DNA of 64,000 bases from Acidobacteriota bacterium. Lineage in GTDB: Bacteria > Acidobacteriota > Vicinamibacteria > Vicinamibacterales > UBA2999. The DNA lies in assembly GCA_020851565.1 (NCBI GenBank), contig JADZCN010000037.1, forward strand, positions 62,001-126,000, written 5' to 3'. Each line of letters opens with the position of its first letter. Within the stretch, counting starts at the first letter, position 1. A program made the translations under genes and the position numbers. Below, one piece after another: positions 16,908 to 25,635 of the stretch. The notes beneath the pieces were generated by a model. That model was not told the DNA's origin. It saw only the letters and a program-made list of their open reading frames with translations, and searched no databases.

Positions 16908-18344
16908 ATGAGCAGCCACCTCACAGCCCTCCTTCTCGCCCTCACCACAGCCGCCGCGGCCGCCGCGCAGCCAGCGGAGGTGTCCTACCAATTCACCTAC
17001 GAGCGGGCCGGCGCGGATACCGTGACCATCGAGGTCGCGTGGGCCGACCCGCTCAGCGAGGCCACACCGCTGGTGATGCCGCGCGCCATCCCCATGGGCT
17101 ACGGCGAGCAGCACTACGACCAGTTCGTCGCGGACGTCGAGGCGTTCGCCGGCTTCTCGGCGGCCGCCGCGCCCGTGCGCGAGGAAGGTCCGCGCTGGCG
17201 CCTCGCGCCCGGCACGACGCGCGTCCGTTACCGAGTGAACCTGCGCGAGATGGAGCGCGAGGTGCGTGCCGCCTCCGACGCGTCGCGCGTGCGCGACGGC
17301 TACCTCGGGGCGCTCGGCTACTCGGTCTTCGCGTTCGTGGACGGCTTCGAGCAGCGGCCGGTGCGCCTGCGCGTGGAGGCGCCGCCCGCCTGGCCGGTGT
17401 TCTGCACGCTGGCGCCGGGCTGGCCCGTCACGGCCGCGCCCGTCGAGGGGCGCGCGCCGGATTTCTACGCGCTGGCGGACGCGCAGATCGTGCTGGGGCC
17501 GCGCGCGGTGATTCGCCGCCTCGCCGACACACCCGCGCCGCTGTACCTTGCGGCCTATGCCGAAGGCGAGGTGGACCTGGACCGCCTCGGCAGGCTGGCC
17601 GCCACGGCCTACCAGCGCGTGATCGACTACTTCGGCACGGTGCCGTTCCAGCACTACACGATCCACCAGGAGTTGCTGACGCCCCTCTCGCCGCGCCACG
17701 AGTACGGGATGAGCATGGAGCACCTCGACTCGAGCACGTACTACCTCGCCGCATCCGCCGGCCTCACCGCGAAGTCCACGGCAGACGATGACGCGCGCGT
17801 GTTGTACAACTTCGCGCACCACATCGCGCACGCGTGGGTGCCGAAGCGCACGTACGGCACGGGCTACTTTCCCTTCCAGTGGGAGCTGGCGCCCGTGCTC
17901 GACTCCATCTGGTTCGCGGAGGGCTTCGGACAGTACGCGGCCATCGTCGCGGTGGCGGCTGGCATGCCCGATCCCGCGGCCTACCGGCAGGGGATGCTCC
18001 AGCGCCGCTTCCGCTCGAACGTCGCCAGCGCGCCGGGCTTCCTCGCGCGCATGACGCTCGTGGACCTGAGCCGCGTCGCCTCCACGCGGTACGCCGAGGA
18101 CTTCCGCACCGGGCGCCTGGTGTTCTCGCGCGGAGGCCTCATGGCGGCGACACTCGATGATCGCATCCAGTCGGAGACGAAGGGCGCCAGGAGCCTGCGC
18201 GACGCGCTCCGATATCTCGTCACCTGGAGCGCGCGCGAGAAGCGCGCGTTCCGGAACGAGGAGCTCGCGGGGCTCATCCGCGAGGCGACGGGCGTGGAGA
18301 CCGGGCCCATCATCGAGGAGTGGATGGGCCCGGTGGGGAAGTGA
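16908..18344 (+). CDS. M61-family-like exported peptidase lacking the catalytic Glu
   Basis: 478 aa with a signal peptide (1-20, ending AAAAAAQ). The C-terminal half resembles M61 (glycyl aminopeptidase/PDZ peptidase) enzymes: a GMSMEH motif like the family's GAMEH, a zinc-site region NFAHHIAHAWVPKR, and SIWFAEGFGQY. Family enzymes have H-E-x-x-H; here residues 304-308 are HHIAH, so the likely zinc ligands His304, His308 and Glu338 remain but the general-base Glu is His305. It may be an inactive homologue or use another mechanism. The usual C-terminal PDZ domain is absent. The ATG at 16908 is the start that directly precedes the signal peptide. Confidence 0.75.
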   Translation: MSSHLTALLLALTTAAAAAAQPAEVSYQFTYERAGADTVTIEVAWADPLSEATPLVMPRAIPMGYGEQHYDQFVADVEAFAGFSAAAAPVREEGPRWRLAPGTTRVRYRVNLREMEREVRAASDASRVRDGYLGALGYSVFAFVDGFEQRPVRLRVEAPPAWPVFCTLAPGWPVTAAPVEGRAPDFYALADAQIVLGPRAVIRRLADTPAPLYLAAYAEGEVDLDRLGRLAATAYQRVIDYFGTVPFQHYTIHQELLTPLSPRHEYGMSMEHLDSSTYYLAASAGLTAKSTADDDARVLYNFAHHIAHAWVPKRTYGTGYFPFQWELAPVLDSIWFAEGFGQYAAIVAVAAGMPDPAAYRQGMLQRRFRSNVASAPGFLARMTLVDLSRVASTRYAEDFRTGRLVFSRGGLMAATLDDRIQSETKGARSLRDALRYLVTWSAREKRAFRNEELAGLIREATGVETGPIIEEWMGPVGK

Positions 18345-18376
18345 GAAGTGAAAAGTGGGAAGTCGGTAGTGAGAAG

Positions 18377-19171
18377 CTAGCGTGAAATCCGCCAGCTGGT
18401 GCCGATCGAGAAGTCGCCCGCGCTGTCGGTCAGGCCGAAGCCGGCCGAGATGGCGAGGCTCTGCCTCTGTCCCACCAGTCCGAGCAGGCCGACGTTCAGC
18501 TGCACGGGCGGCGACTGTCCCTCGATCGCCGAGGTGAAGCCGCCGAGCGACACCAGGGTGGACCACGTCCCTGCGCCCACCATCCGCGCCACCCCCACGC
18601 TGTACGACAGCGCGTCGTCGAAGTCCACGCCCTCCGGGTCGCCGTACTTCCAGTAGAGCGCGTCGATCAGGAGAGAGTTCCTCCCGGCGCCCTTGAAGAC
18701 CGAGACGCCGAAGCCGACGTCGGCCTCGCCCGTGCCCAGGCCGCCCTCGACGTCGACGACGGGCAGTTTCACGGAGCCGACGACGCCAACCTGCAGCGCG
18801 CGGGACCAGTCCTCCACGAGGCGCACGTCCACGCGCGCGAGCGGATCGCCGAAGCCCGTGGTCACCGTGTCGGTGCCGGGAACGAGGGTGCCGTCGAGGG
18901 GGTTGACGGCATCCTCGGCCACGAGGTGCTGGCGCACCCACGGCACGCTCAGCGAGAAGCGCAGCCGGCCGCTGGTGAGATCCACGGTGTTGAAGACGAA
19001 GACGTTGTCGTAGGTCTCCGCTGGCGAGCCGGAGTGGCTGACGAAGAACGAGGCGGTGTACCCGATCTCCTGCGCGGCCGCGGGGGTCGCGACGGCGAGG
19101 GCCAGCGCCAGCGCGCACCAGGCCAGGAGGGCGGTGATGCCTCCCGGCCGGATGGCGCGCCGCGTCCTCAC
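18377..19171 (-). CDS. Putative outer-membrane beta-barrel protein
   Basis: 264 aa. A signal peptide (about 1-34, ALALALAVATPAAAQ) is followed by alternating amphipathic strands, several ending in aromatic residues (IGYTASFFVS, LRFSLSVPWV, DALSYSVGVARM, FSIGTSWRIS). Family and ligand are not recognised. The C-terminal residue is Arg rather than the usual Phe. The start is taken as GTG at 19171, 4 nt after the stop of the polyglutamine gene; an in-frame GTG at 19195 would overlap that gene. The gene is probably cotranscribed with it. Confidence 0.65.
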   Translation of the reverse strand: MRTRRAIRPGGITALLAWCALALALAVATPAAAQEIGYTASFFVSHSGSPAETYDNVFVFNTVDLTSGRLRFSLSVPWVRQHLVAEDAVNPLDGTLVPGTDTVTTGFGDPLARVDVRLVEDWSRALQVGVVGSVKLPVVDVEGGLGTGEADVGFGVSVFKGAGRNSLLIDALYWKYGDPEGVDFDDALSYSVGVARMVGAGTWSTLVSLGGFTSAIEGQSPPVQLNVGLLGLVGQRQSLAISAGFGLTDSAGDFSIGTSWRISR

Positions 19172-19175
19172 GGCG

Positions 19176-19796
19176 TCACCGGGTCTGGCCGCCACGGGCC
19201 TGCAGCCGTGCCTGCATCTGCTCCATGGTCTGGACCATGTCCTCGAGGCCGCCGGTCACCGCGTGCAGACGGTCGCGCAGACGATCCATGTCGCGCAGCA
19301 TGTCGCGATCCTGGCTCATCGTCTTGTCCTGGAGCATGAGGTGGATGCGGTCCATCGTCCGGCGCGTCTCGCGCGCCTGGGACTGGACGTTGTCACAGAG
19401 CTGGAGCAGCAGCCGGGCCTGATCGCGGTCACGAGTCTGCAGGCGATCCATCTGCCGCGTCATTGTCTGCGACATCTGCTGGGCACGGGTCGAAACCTGA
19501 TCCATGCGCTGCATCATCTGCTGCATCTGGGCCATCTGCTGTTGTTGCTGCTGCTGTTGCTGCTGAACCTGCTGCTGGGCCTGCTGCTGTTGCTGCTGCT
19601 GGGCCTGCTGCTGCTGTTGCTGCTGTTGCTGCTGCTGCTGAGGGGGCGTCGGCGGGGGCTGCTTCGGCTGCTGCTGCTGCTGGCCGGGCGGCTGAGCCGG
19701 CGGCTGGCCGCCCTGCGCCTGCAGCGTGCCCATGGCCGCCGCGGCGAACAGGGCGACGGGAACCAACGCTGTCAGAACGAAACGCTTGCTGGACAT
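19176..19796 (-). CDS. Exported polyglutamine-rich coiled-coil protein
   Basis: 206 aa. A signal peptide (1-28, LVPVALFAAAAMGTLQAQ) precedes a low-complexity region (about 29-90) of Gln and Pro with runs of up to 12 consecutive Gln. A Met/Gln/Asp-rich, strongly helical segment with heptad-like spacing (QMMQRMDQVSTRAQQMSQ and on to the C-terminus) follows. No enzymatic motif is present. It is probably a periplasmic coiled-coil or structural protein. The CAG/CAA repeat DNA itself is prone to length change. It lies upstream of, and almost overlaps, the outer-membrane protein gene. Confidence 0.7.
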   Translation of the reverse strand: MSSKRFVLTALVPVALFAAAAMGTLQAQGGQPPAQPPGQQQQQPKQPPPTPPQQQQQQQQQQQQAQQQQQQQAQQQVQQQQQQQQQQMAQMQQMMQRMDQVSTRAQQMSQTMTRQMDRLQTRDRDQARLLLQLCDNVQSQARETRRTMDRIHLMLQDKTMSQDRDMLRDMDRLRDRLHAVTGGLEDMVQTMEQMQARLQARGGQTR

Positions 19797-19880
19797 GCTC
19801 TTCCTTCCTTGCTTTCAGGGATGCGAGACGGCGCGCTGGGGTGACAGGCCCGGGCCGGAGCCCGGGCCTGTCCGTGCAGG

Positions 19881-22800
19881 CTACTGCACTGGCGCCGGTG
19901 CGAGGGCTCGCACCGGGGCGGCGACGAACACGCCCATGGTCGCCTCGGGCGGATACACCAGGAAGCTCCTGAGCTCCGCGCTGGTGGCGCCGTGGAAGAT
20001 CTTCACGAACGGCGGCGCTCCGGGGCCTGCCGCCACGATGATCTCCGCGTGGCCGTCGGTGTTCACGTCGGCGGAGGCGACACGCACGCCGCCCACGAAC
20101 GTCGGGTCACCCGCGAAGAAGCTGCGGATCTCCGCGCCGCTCACGCCGCCAAAGGCCTTCACGAGCGGCCCACCGCCCGATCCGGGCCCCGTGACGATGT
20201 CCGCGCGGCCGTCGGCATCGACGTCGCCGGCCGCCACGAACACGCCGCCGAGGAAGGCAGCCGGGTAGGCGAGGAAGTCGTGCAGCACCGCGGCGTTCGC
20301 GGCGTTGTACACCTTCACCCGCGGCTCGGCGCCCGCACCGCCGCCGACGATCAGGTCGGCGAGGCCGTCGCCGTTGACGTCGCCCGCGGCCACTTCGACA
20401 CCGCTCATGCCGGCGATGGCGAAGGGCACGAAGTCGAACATCAGCGCGCCGTTGGTGCCGTTGAAGATGCGAACCCTCGGCGTGCCGCTGGCCGCGCCGG
20501 CGATGATGTCCACGACGCCGTCGCCGGTGATGTCACCCACGGCCACGTTCACGCCGCCGGTGTAGGTGGGCTCGAAGGCCACCAGGGTGCCAATCAGCCC
20601 CTGGCTGGTGCCGTTGTAGGCCCTGATGATCGCCTGCCCGCCGGGGCCGGTGCCGACGATGGTGTCGGGCACGCCGTCGCGCGTGATGTCACCGCGCGCA
20701 ACCCGCACGCCGCCGGTCCACGCCGTCGTGAAGGGCGCGTACTCGCCGCCCTGCGTCTGCGTCCCGTTGGGCTCGAAGTGGCGGACCACGCCGGGCACGC
20801 CCGCGCCGGGCCCCACGGCCAGCGCGTTGAGCGACGAGTGGACGACCAGGCTGTAGGCTCGGCTGCCCGCGCACCCGGCCGCATCCGTGGCCGACACGGT
20901 GAAGTCATACGTGCCACCCGCGATCGGGGTGCCGGACAGGGCCGAGCCCGTGAAGGTCAGGCCCGGAGGCAGTGTGCCGCTGACGCTGAGGGCGACCGGT
21001 GCGACGCCATCCGTCGTGAATGCCGCGGCGAATGGCTGGTCAACACTGGCCGGCGGCAGCGTGACGGGCAGGACGGTGACGGCCAGGCAGCCCACGGCGA
21101 GCGCGTTGCGGCCGTTGCTGCCGAGCAGGTTGGCCGTCCCGCTGTAGGTCGCGGTGGTGCTCAGGCGCTGCGCGGGCAGGGCTGGCACCAGGAAGTCCAC
21201 CGTGGCGACGCCGTCGGCCACGGCCGCGGCAATCGGGCCGCCCACCGGCGCACCGGCTGCGTCGATCACCGTGAACTCCACGGTGCCTTCGGCAATCGGC
21301 ACGCTGTCCGCCCAGTTCACGCGAGCCGTGAGCGGGACGATGGTGGGCACCATGGGCACAGGTACGGTCGCCACGTCCACCGTGGTGGTGGTCTCGGCCT
21401 GGCCGATCAGCAGCGTGCCGGTGCCGGTGCTGCCGGCGAACTCGGCGGTGCCGCCGTAAACCGCGACGATCACCAGCGCTTGCGGCGCCGTGCCGCCCGG
21501 CAGCTCGTAGGCCGCCGAGGCCGCGCCGTTCACGACGGGTCCGGAGGTGACGAGGGCGCCAACGTCAGTGCCCTCGGCAGTCCGGACCGTGAAGGTGACC
21601 GTGCCGCCGTTGACTGCCGTTGCCGCGTTGACCGTCGCCGTGAGCAGCATGTTCTGGTGGGTCGCGCGGTACCGCACCGTCATCCCGTGCGGCCCGGTGT
21701 GGGTGACCGCGCCGCTGCCCCACAGGTTCGCAGGCAGCGCGTACTCGTGGATGAACTCCACGACTCGCACGGCGTCGAGGGAGGCGGCGACGAAGGCGGG
21801 CGCGACCGACAGCGTGTCGGGCAGCGGGCCGTTGGCGAACAGCAGCCACTGCATGATCTCGACGTTGGTCGGACGCCAGGTGAGGCCCCCGTCGGTCGTC
21901 TGCAGGAGGAGGGCCGTGGTGTTGTACCAGTCGCTCCGCAGGTAGCTGGCCGCCGCGTAGTTCACGAAGCGCTCGTTCGCCGGAAACTCCAGTCCGTCGG
22001 GAGCCGGCGTGATGACACCCCCCTCGTCACGGATGAGCGCGGGCAGCGTGTCCACAGGAGCCTCGGTCTCGGCAGTGGCGACCGTGATCTTCAGGAAACG
22101 GTTGAGGTACTGGATCAGATCCAGGGTGATGGTGTTGTGCTTGCCCGCCGCCCCGCCGAGGTACGAGCTGGCGATGATGAAGTCGGGCATGGCGAGCACC
22201 TGCGGGTCCGCGCACTCGGAGACGAAGTTCGCGGGATCCGGGCCCGTGAAGCACTGGTTCGGGTTGGCGCGCGGCAGCAGGTTCAGCATGTGGCCGCGGA
22301 ACTTCGCCCAGTCGTCGGCGTCCAGGGCCGGATAGTACTGGGTCGGCTGATTGGGGTCGCCGCCCGGCGAGGTGTCCACTTCGAGCGGGTCCGTCTGGAT
22401 GTGCCCGTACTTGAGCAGCCGGTTGTACAAGGCCATGTTCTCCATCGGCGAGTCGATGGTGCTCCATTGGGCGCACACGCCGCCGGGGTCGCACGAGGAG
22501 CCGAGCATCATGCGGCCGGCCTCGTCCACGTCCACGACCTCGGCGACCTTGATGTTCGAGATGACCTCGTTGAAGTGCATCCGCTGGTTGCGCTCGCGTG
22601 TGCGGGCAGCGCTCAGGCGGCCGAAGTAGTCCACCTCGACCACGCGATGAATCTGTGTGGGATCGACATCGCAACTGAGTGGCGCGAAGGGGATCTCTTC
22701 CCCGGCCGCATCCACGGGTATCGGGCAGTACGCCCATCCGAATGTGTCACCGGGCAGTTCGACCCATCGCTGCTGCAGGATCGGTTGGCCGGTAATGGTG

Positions 22801-22931
22801 TTTCGTTTGATGTGGATCAGGTCGCCGAAGAGGTCACCGGTGTCGCCCTGAGCCAGGACCGGTGCCGGCGATGAGAGGAGTGTGGCGAGCGCGAACGCGC
22901 CCGCAGTGAGAAACCTGAGTGCTGTGCCCAT
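19881..22931 (-). CDS. Large secreted protein with Ig-like domains and an FG-GAP propeller
   Basis: 1016 aa. A signal peptide (1-27, ending PAPVLA) is followed by a 400-residue N-terminal region I do not recognise. Two Ig-like repeats (about 420-630, TATVNAATAVNGGTVTFTV type) and a putative-Ig segment (about 640-715, SVSGTLPPGLTFTG) come next. Five clear FG-GAP repeats, with partial ones at each end, run from about 720 to 1016. Each has a calcium-binding D-x-[DN]-x-D-G-x-x-[DE] loop (DVNGDGLAD, DVDADGRAD, DVNTDGHAE). It probably acts extracellularly in adhesion or ligand binding. Confidence 0.8.
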   Translation of the reverse strand: MGTALRFLTAGAFALATLLSSPAPVLAQGDTGDLFGDLIHIKRNTITGQPILQQRWVELPGDTFGWAYCPIPVDAAGEEIPFAPLSCDVDPTQIHRVVEVDYFGRLSAARTRERNQRMHFNEVISNIKVAEVVDVDEAGRMMLGSSCDPGGVCAQWSTIDSPMENMALYNRLLKYGHIQTDPLEVDTSPGGDPNQPTQYYPALDADDWAKFRGHMLNLLPRANPNQCFTGPDPANFVSECADPQVLAMPDFIIASSYLGGAAGKHNTITLDLIQYLNRFLKITVATAETEAPVDTLPALIRDEGGVITPAPDGLEFPANERFVNYAAASYLRSDWYNTTALLLQTTDGGLTWRPTNVEIMQWLLFANGPLPDTLSVAPAFVAASLDAVRVVEFIHEYALPANLWGSGAVTHTGPHGMTVRYRATHQNMLLTATVNAATAVNGGTVTFTVRTAEGTDVGALVTSGPVVNGAASAAYELPGGTAPQALVIVAVYGGTAEFAGSTGTGTLLIGQAETTTTVDVATVPVPMVPTIVPLTARVNWADSVPIAEGTVEFTVIDAAGAPVGGPIAAAVADGVATVDFLVPALPAQRLSTTATYSGTANLLGSNGRNALAVGCLAVTVLPVTLPPASVDQPFAAAFTTDGVAPVALSVSGTLPPGLTFTGSALSGTPIAGGTYDFTVSATDAAGCAGSRAYSLVVHSSLNALAVGPGAGVPGVVRHFEPNGTQTQGGEYAPFTTAWTGGVRVARGDITRDGVPDTIVGTGPGGQAIIRAYNGTSQGLIGTLVAFEPTYTGGVNVAVGDITGDGVVDIIAGAASGTPRVRIFNGTNGALMFDFVPFAIAGMSGVEVAAGDVNGDGLADLIVGGGAGAEPRVKVYNAANAAVLHDFLAYPAAFLGGVFVAAGDVDADGRADIVTGPGSGGGPLVKAFGGVSGAEIRSFFAGDPTFVGGVRVASADVNTDGHAEIIVAAGPGAPPFVKIFHGATSAELRSFLVYPPEATMGVFVAAPVRALAPAPVQ

Positions 22932-23349
22932 ACGTTGGCTCCCGGAAGAGGAGAACTGGAGGGTGCACGTGCAAGTTCATCACCAGCCGCTGCCGGCCTG
23001 TTTGCGGGGCGATTCTCGGGGCTGCGTGCCTGGCGACCCGCCATCGGCCGCGAGGGCAGGTCGGGACGCCAGCATCCCGACAGCCGAGGGCGCGGGGGTG
23101 AACGGAGCATGTGATGGAGATGAGAATCTGCCGCTGAACGATGCGTCTCCCGTTCAGTTGTCATCGCCGAGGGCGACTTCGCGTGTCGGCCTGCGACAGA
23201 ATGCCGCAGGGGTTGCGGACGATGCGCGCGAGGTGCGACACCATGCCGCAGTTCCCGGCGCGCGTAGCCACCGCCGGCGAGGTCACCGGCGACGGACTCC
23301 CGGCACCAGGCAATCTGCGATGTCGCCAAAGCGCCACCATCTGGTATGA
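22932..23349. other. 418-nt divergent spacer without a recognised gene
   Basis: This region lies between the start of the FG-GAP protein gene (minus) and the start of a glycosyltransferase gene (plus). Short open frames exist on both strands but have no recognisable product and no good ribosome-binding site. Unlike most spacers in the window it contains no obvious tandem repeat. It presumably holds the promoters of both genes; I could not pick a convincing -35/-10 pair. Confidence 0.5.
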
Positions 23350-25479
23350 ATGCCCTCGATCCCGCGCACACACATGCTGGACATCTGCCTCGTCACCACC
23401 GCTCCCGATGGCCTCGCCCGGACCGTAGCCGAACAGCTGGGCCAGGCCGGCCACCGCGTCACGATGCTGGACACGCGGGAGGCAGGTCATCCGTCGCCGC
23501 GTGAGGGCCCGCAACCGGAGGCCACCGCGGGTGCGGTCGAGAGTTTCGCCGGGCCCGACGCGCGGTTCGTGCGCCCACCGACCCTGGGGCGAATCGCGAC
23601 GCGTTACCGGGCGGTGGCTCGTGCCTGGCGCGCCTGGCAGTGGTGCAAGCGACGACGTGTCGACGCCATCTGCTTCGCCGAGCTCGGGGGCGCGGGCTAT
23701 TACATCGCGATGGCACGACGGCTGGGCCTCGACTTCCACAGCACGGCCCTCGTCGCCTGTTGCGAGGGGCCGACCATGTGGCGCCTGGCGGGCAATGGCC
23801 GGCTGCCGGGTGTGGAAGATCTCGCAGCCGATCATCTCGAGCGGGCCTCGGTGGCGTGGTCGGACCTGGTCGTGTGCCCCACCAGCGGGCTGCTGGAGTG
23901 GATGGCGGACGAAGCCTGGCAGTTGCCGGATCGGCCGCACGTCGTGACGCGCACGCCGCCGATCGTGGACCGCGTGCCCGATGGTGCCCGCGCAGAGCGC
24001 CACGGGCCCGTTCCGGTCCGCGAACTGGTCTTCGTTGGAGCGCTCGACCGGCGGTCGGGACTTGTCACGCTCGCGCAGGCCGTGAGACGGCTGCCAGCCT
24101 CGCTGACCGAGGGCCTGCAGGTGACATTCCTGGGAGCGACGTCCCGTGATGCGTCCGCGTGGCAGCCGCAGGCCTGGCTGGAGGCGGCGATGCCGAAGGG
24201 GGTGGCCTGGAAGGTCCTCGATGGCCCCCACGCGCCGACTCCGCAGGAGTACCTCGATGCGCCTGGGCGGCTCGCGCTGGCGCTTGGTCCAACCGAGCAC
24301 CTGCCCGCGATCGTCGGTGGGTGCCTGGCGCGCGGCGTGCCGTTCCTGGCGTGCGACACGCTCGAAACGCGCGCGCTCGTGCACGCCGACGATCGCGCGA
24401 CCGCACTGTGCTTGCCGTACCCCACCACCGTGGCCGCAGCCATCGCCGTGGCGTTGACCACTGGCGCGATGCCGGCCCGCACCGCCGGCCCGCCAGAGGG
24501 AGCGGATGCGTGGCCAGGCCTCATCGCCGACGCCGTCGCGCGCCGGGCTCGTGTCGGACACGCGCCGTCGCTCCCGTACGCGGACCGCCCGGCCGTTACG
24601 GTGGTCGTCACGCACCGCAACCGGCCGCGCCATCTGGCGCAGGCGCTGGACGGCCTTCGTCGGCAGACGTTCGACGACTTCGAAGTGGTGCTCGTGGACG
24701 ACGGCAGCGACGGTGCCGAAGCGCTCGCCGCCCTCGACGGGCTCGAGCCGGAGTTCGCGTCGCGCGGGTGGCGCATCATCCGGCAGGCAAACGAGTACCT
24801 GGGCGCCGCGCGCAACCGCGGCTGGCGCGCGGCTCGCGCCCCGCTGGTGCTGTTTCACGACGATGACAATGTCGCCATGCCGACGCAGATCGAGCGCCTC
24901 GTGGCGGCGGCGCGCTACTCGGGCGCCGCCATCATTACCTCGGCCTTCGCCACCTTCGAGGGCGACGGGCCGCCCGAGGGAGACGCACCCGCGCTCGACA
25001 CGGCGGTCACGCCCTTCCTCGGCGGGGCGGTGGCTCTCGGCCTGTTCGAGAATTGCCTCGGTGACGCGCAGGCGCTCGTCCGGCGCGACGTGCTCGAGTC
25101 GCTCGGTGGATTCACGGAAGACTTCGGCGTGGGCCACGAAGACTGGGAGCTCTTCGCCCGCGCCGCGCTCGCCGGCCACGAGGTGCTCTCCGTGCCGGAG
25201 CCGCTCTTCTGGTACCGCGTGTCATCGGGGTCGATGCTGCGGAGCCGTCCGGACCCCGAGATCGACCTGCGCCGGAACGCGCGAGCCTACACGGAGCTGC
25301 TGCCGCCGGTGTTGCGGCCCGTCCTGCTCACGGCACTGGGGACGGCACAGCGCATGGAGGCCGTCCAGCGACTGGCGGCCGACGAGCGCCGCCGCCGGCT
25401 CGAGGCCGAAGAGCAGCTGGAAGAGGCCCGCGTGGAGCTCGCGCGGCTGCGCGTGGCGATGGCGGAACGGGGGGACTAA
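23350..25479 (+). CDS. Two-domain glycosyltransferase: GT-B-like N-terminus, GT2 (GT-A) C-terminus
   Basis: 709 aa. The N-terminal half (about 8-400) resembles a GT4-type GT-B enzyme: a Rossmann start LDICLVTTAPDG, central ELVFVGALDRRSGLVTLAQA, and a donor-site-like segment LGPTEHLPAIVGGCLARGVP. The C-terminal GT2 domain (about 413-640) has VTVVVTHRNRPRHLAQAL, VLVDDGSDG, the metal-binding HDDDN, and GVGHEDWELFARA. A helical tail follows. It probably adds two sugars in surface-glycan assembly. The ATG at 23350 or one at 23374 could start translation. It is convergent with the methyltransferase gene across a G-rich repeat block. Confidence 0.8.
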   Translation: MPSIPRTHMLDICLVTTAPDGLARTVAEQLGQAGHRVTMLDTREAGHPSPREGPQPEATAGAVESFAGPDARFVRPPTLGRIATRYRAVARAWRAWQWCKRRRVDAICFAELGGAGYYIAMARRLGLDFHSTALVACCEGPTMWRLAGNGRLPGVEDLAADHLERASVAWSDLVVCPTSGLLEWMADEAWQLPDRPHVVTRTPPIVDRVPDGARAERHGPVPVRELVFVGALDRRSGLVTLAQAVRRLPASLTEGLQVTFLGATSRDASAWQPQAWLEAAMPKGVAWKVLDGPHAPTPQEYLDAPGRLALALGPTEHLPAIVGGCLARGVPFLACDTLETRALVHADDRATALCLPYPTTVAAAIAVALTTGAMPARTAGPPEGADAWPGLIADAVARRARVGHAPSLPYADRPAVTVVVTHRNRPRHLAQALDGLRRQTFDDFEVVLVDDGSDGAEALAALDGLEPEFASRGWRIIRQANEYLGAARNRGWRAARAPLVLFHDDDNVAMPTQIERLVAAARYSGAAIITSAFATFEGDGPPEGDAPALDTAVTPFLGGAVALGLFENCLGDAQALVRRDVLESLGGFTEDFGVGHEDWELFARAALAGHEVLSVPEPLFWYRVSSGSMLRSRPDPEIDLRRNARAYTELLPPVLRPVLLTALGTAQRMEAVQRLAADERRRRLEAEEQLEEARVELARLRVAMAERGD

Positions 25480-25480
25480 G

Positions 25481-25635
25481 GTTCTCGGGTTCTGAGGTTC
25501 TGGGGTTCTGGGGTTCTCGGGTTCTCGGGTTCGGACCCCAAGCCCCAAACCCCAAACCCCAAGCCCCAAGCCCCAAGCCCCAAGCCCCAAGCCCCAAGCC
25601 CCCAAGCCCCCAAGACCTCAAGACCTCAAGCCCCC
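25481..25635. repeat. Two-sided G-rich repeat between convergent genes
   Basis: The left half (25481-25530) is GGTTCTGG/GGTTCTCG on the plus strand. The right half (about 25534-25635) is CCCCAAG/CCCCAAA then CCTCAAG, G-rich on the minus strand with more than ten C4 runs. Polarity switches near 25532, so each converging gene is followed by G-rich sequence in its own mRNA. The methyltransferase stop codon (TCA at 25626-25628) is part of the CCTCAAG repeat. Confidence 0.85.
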
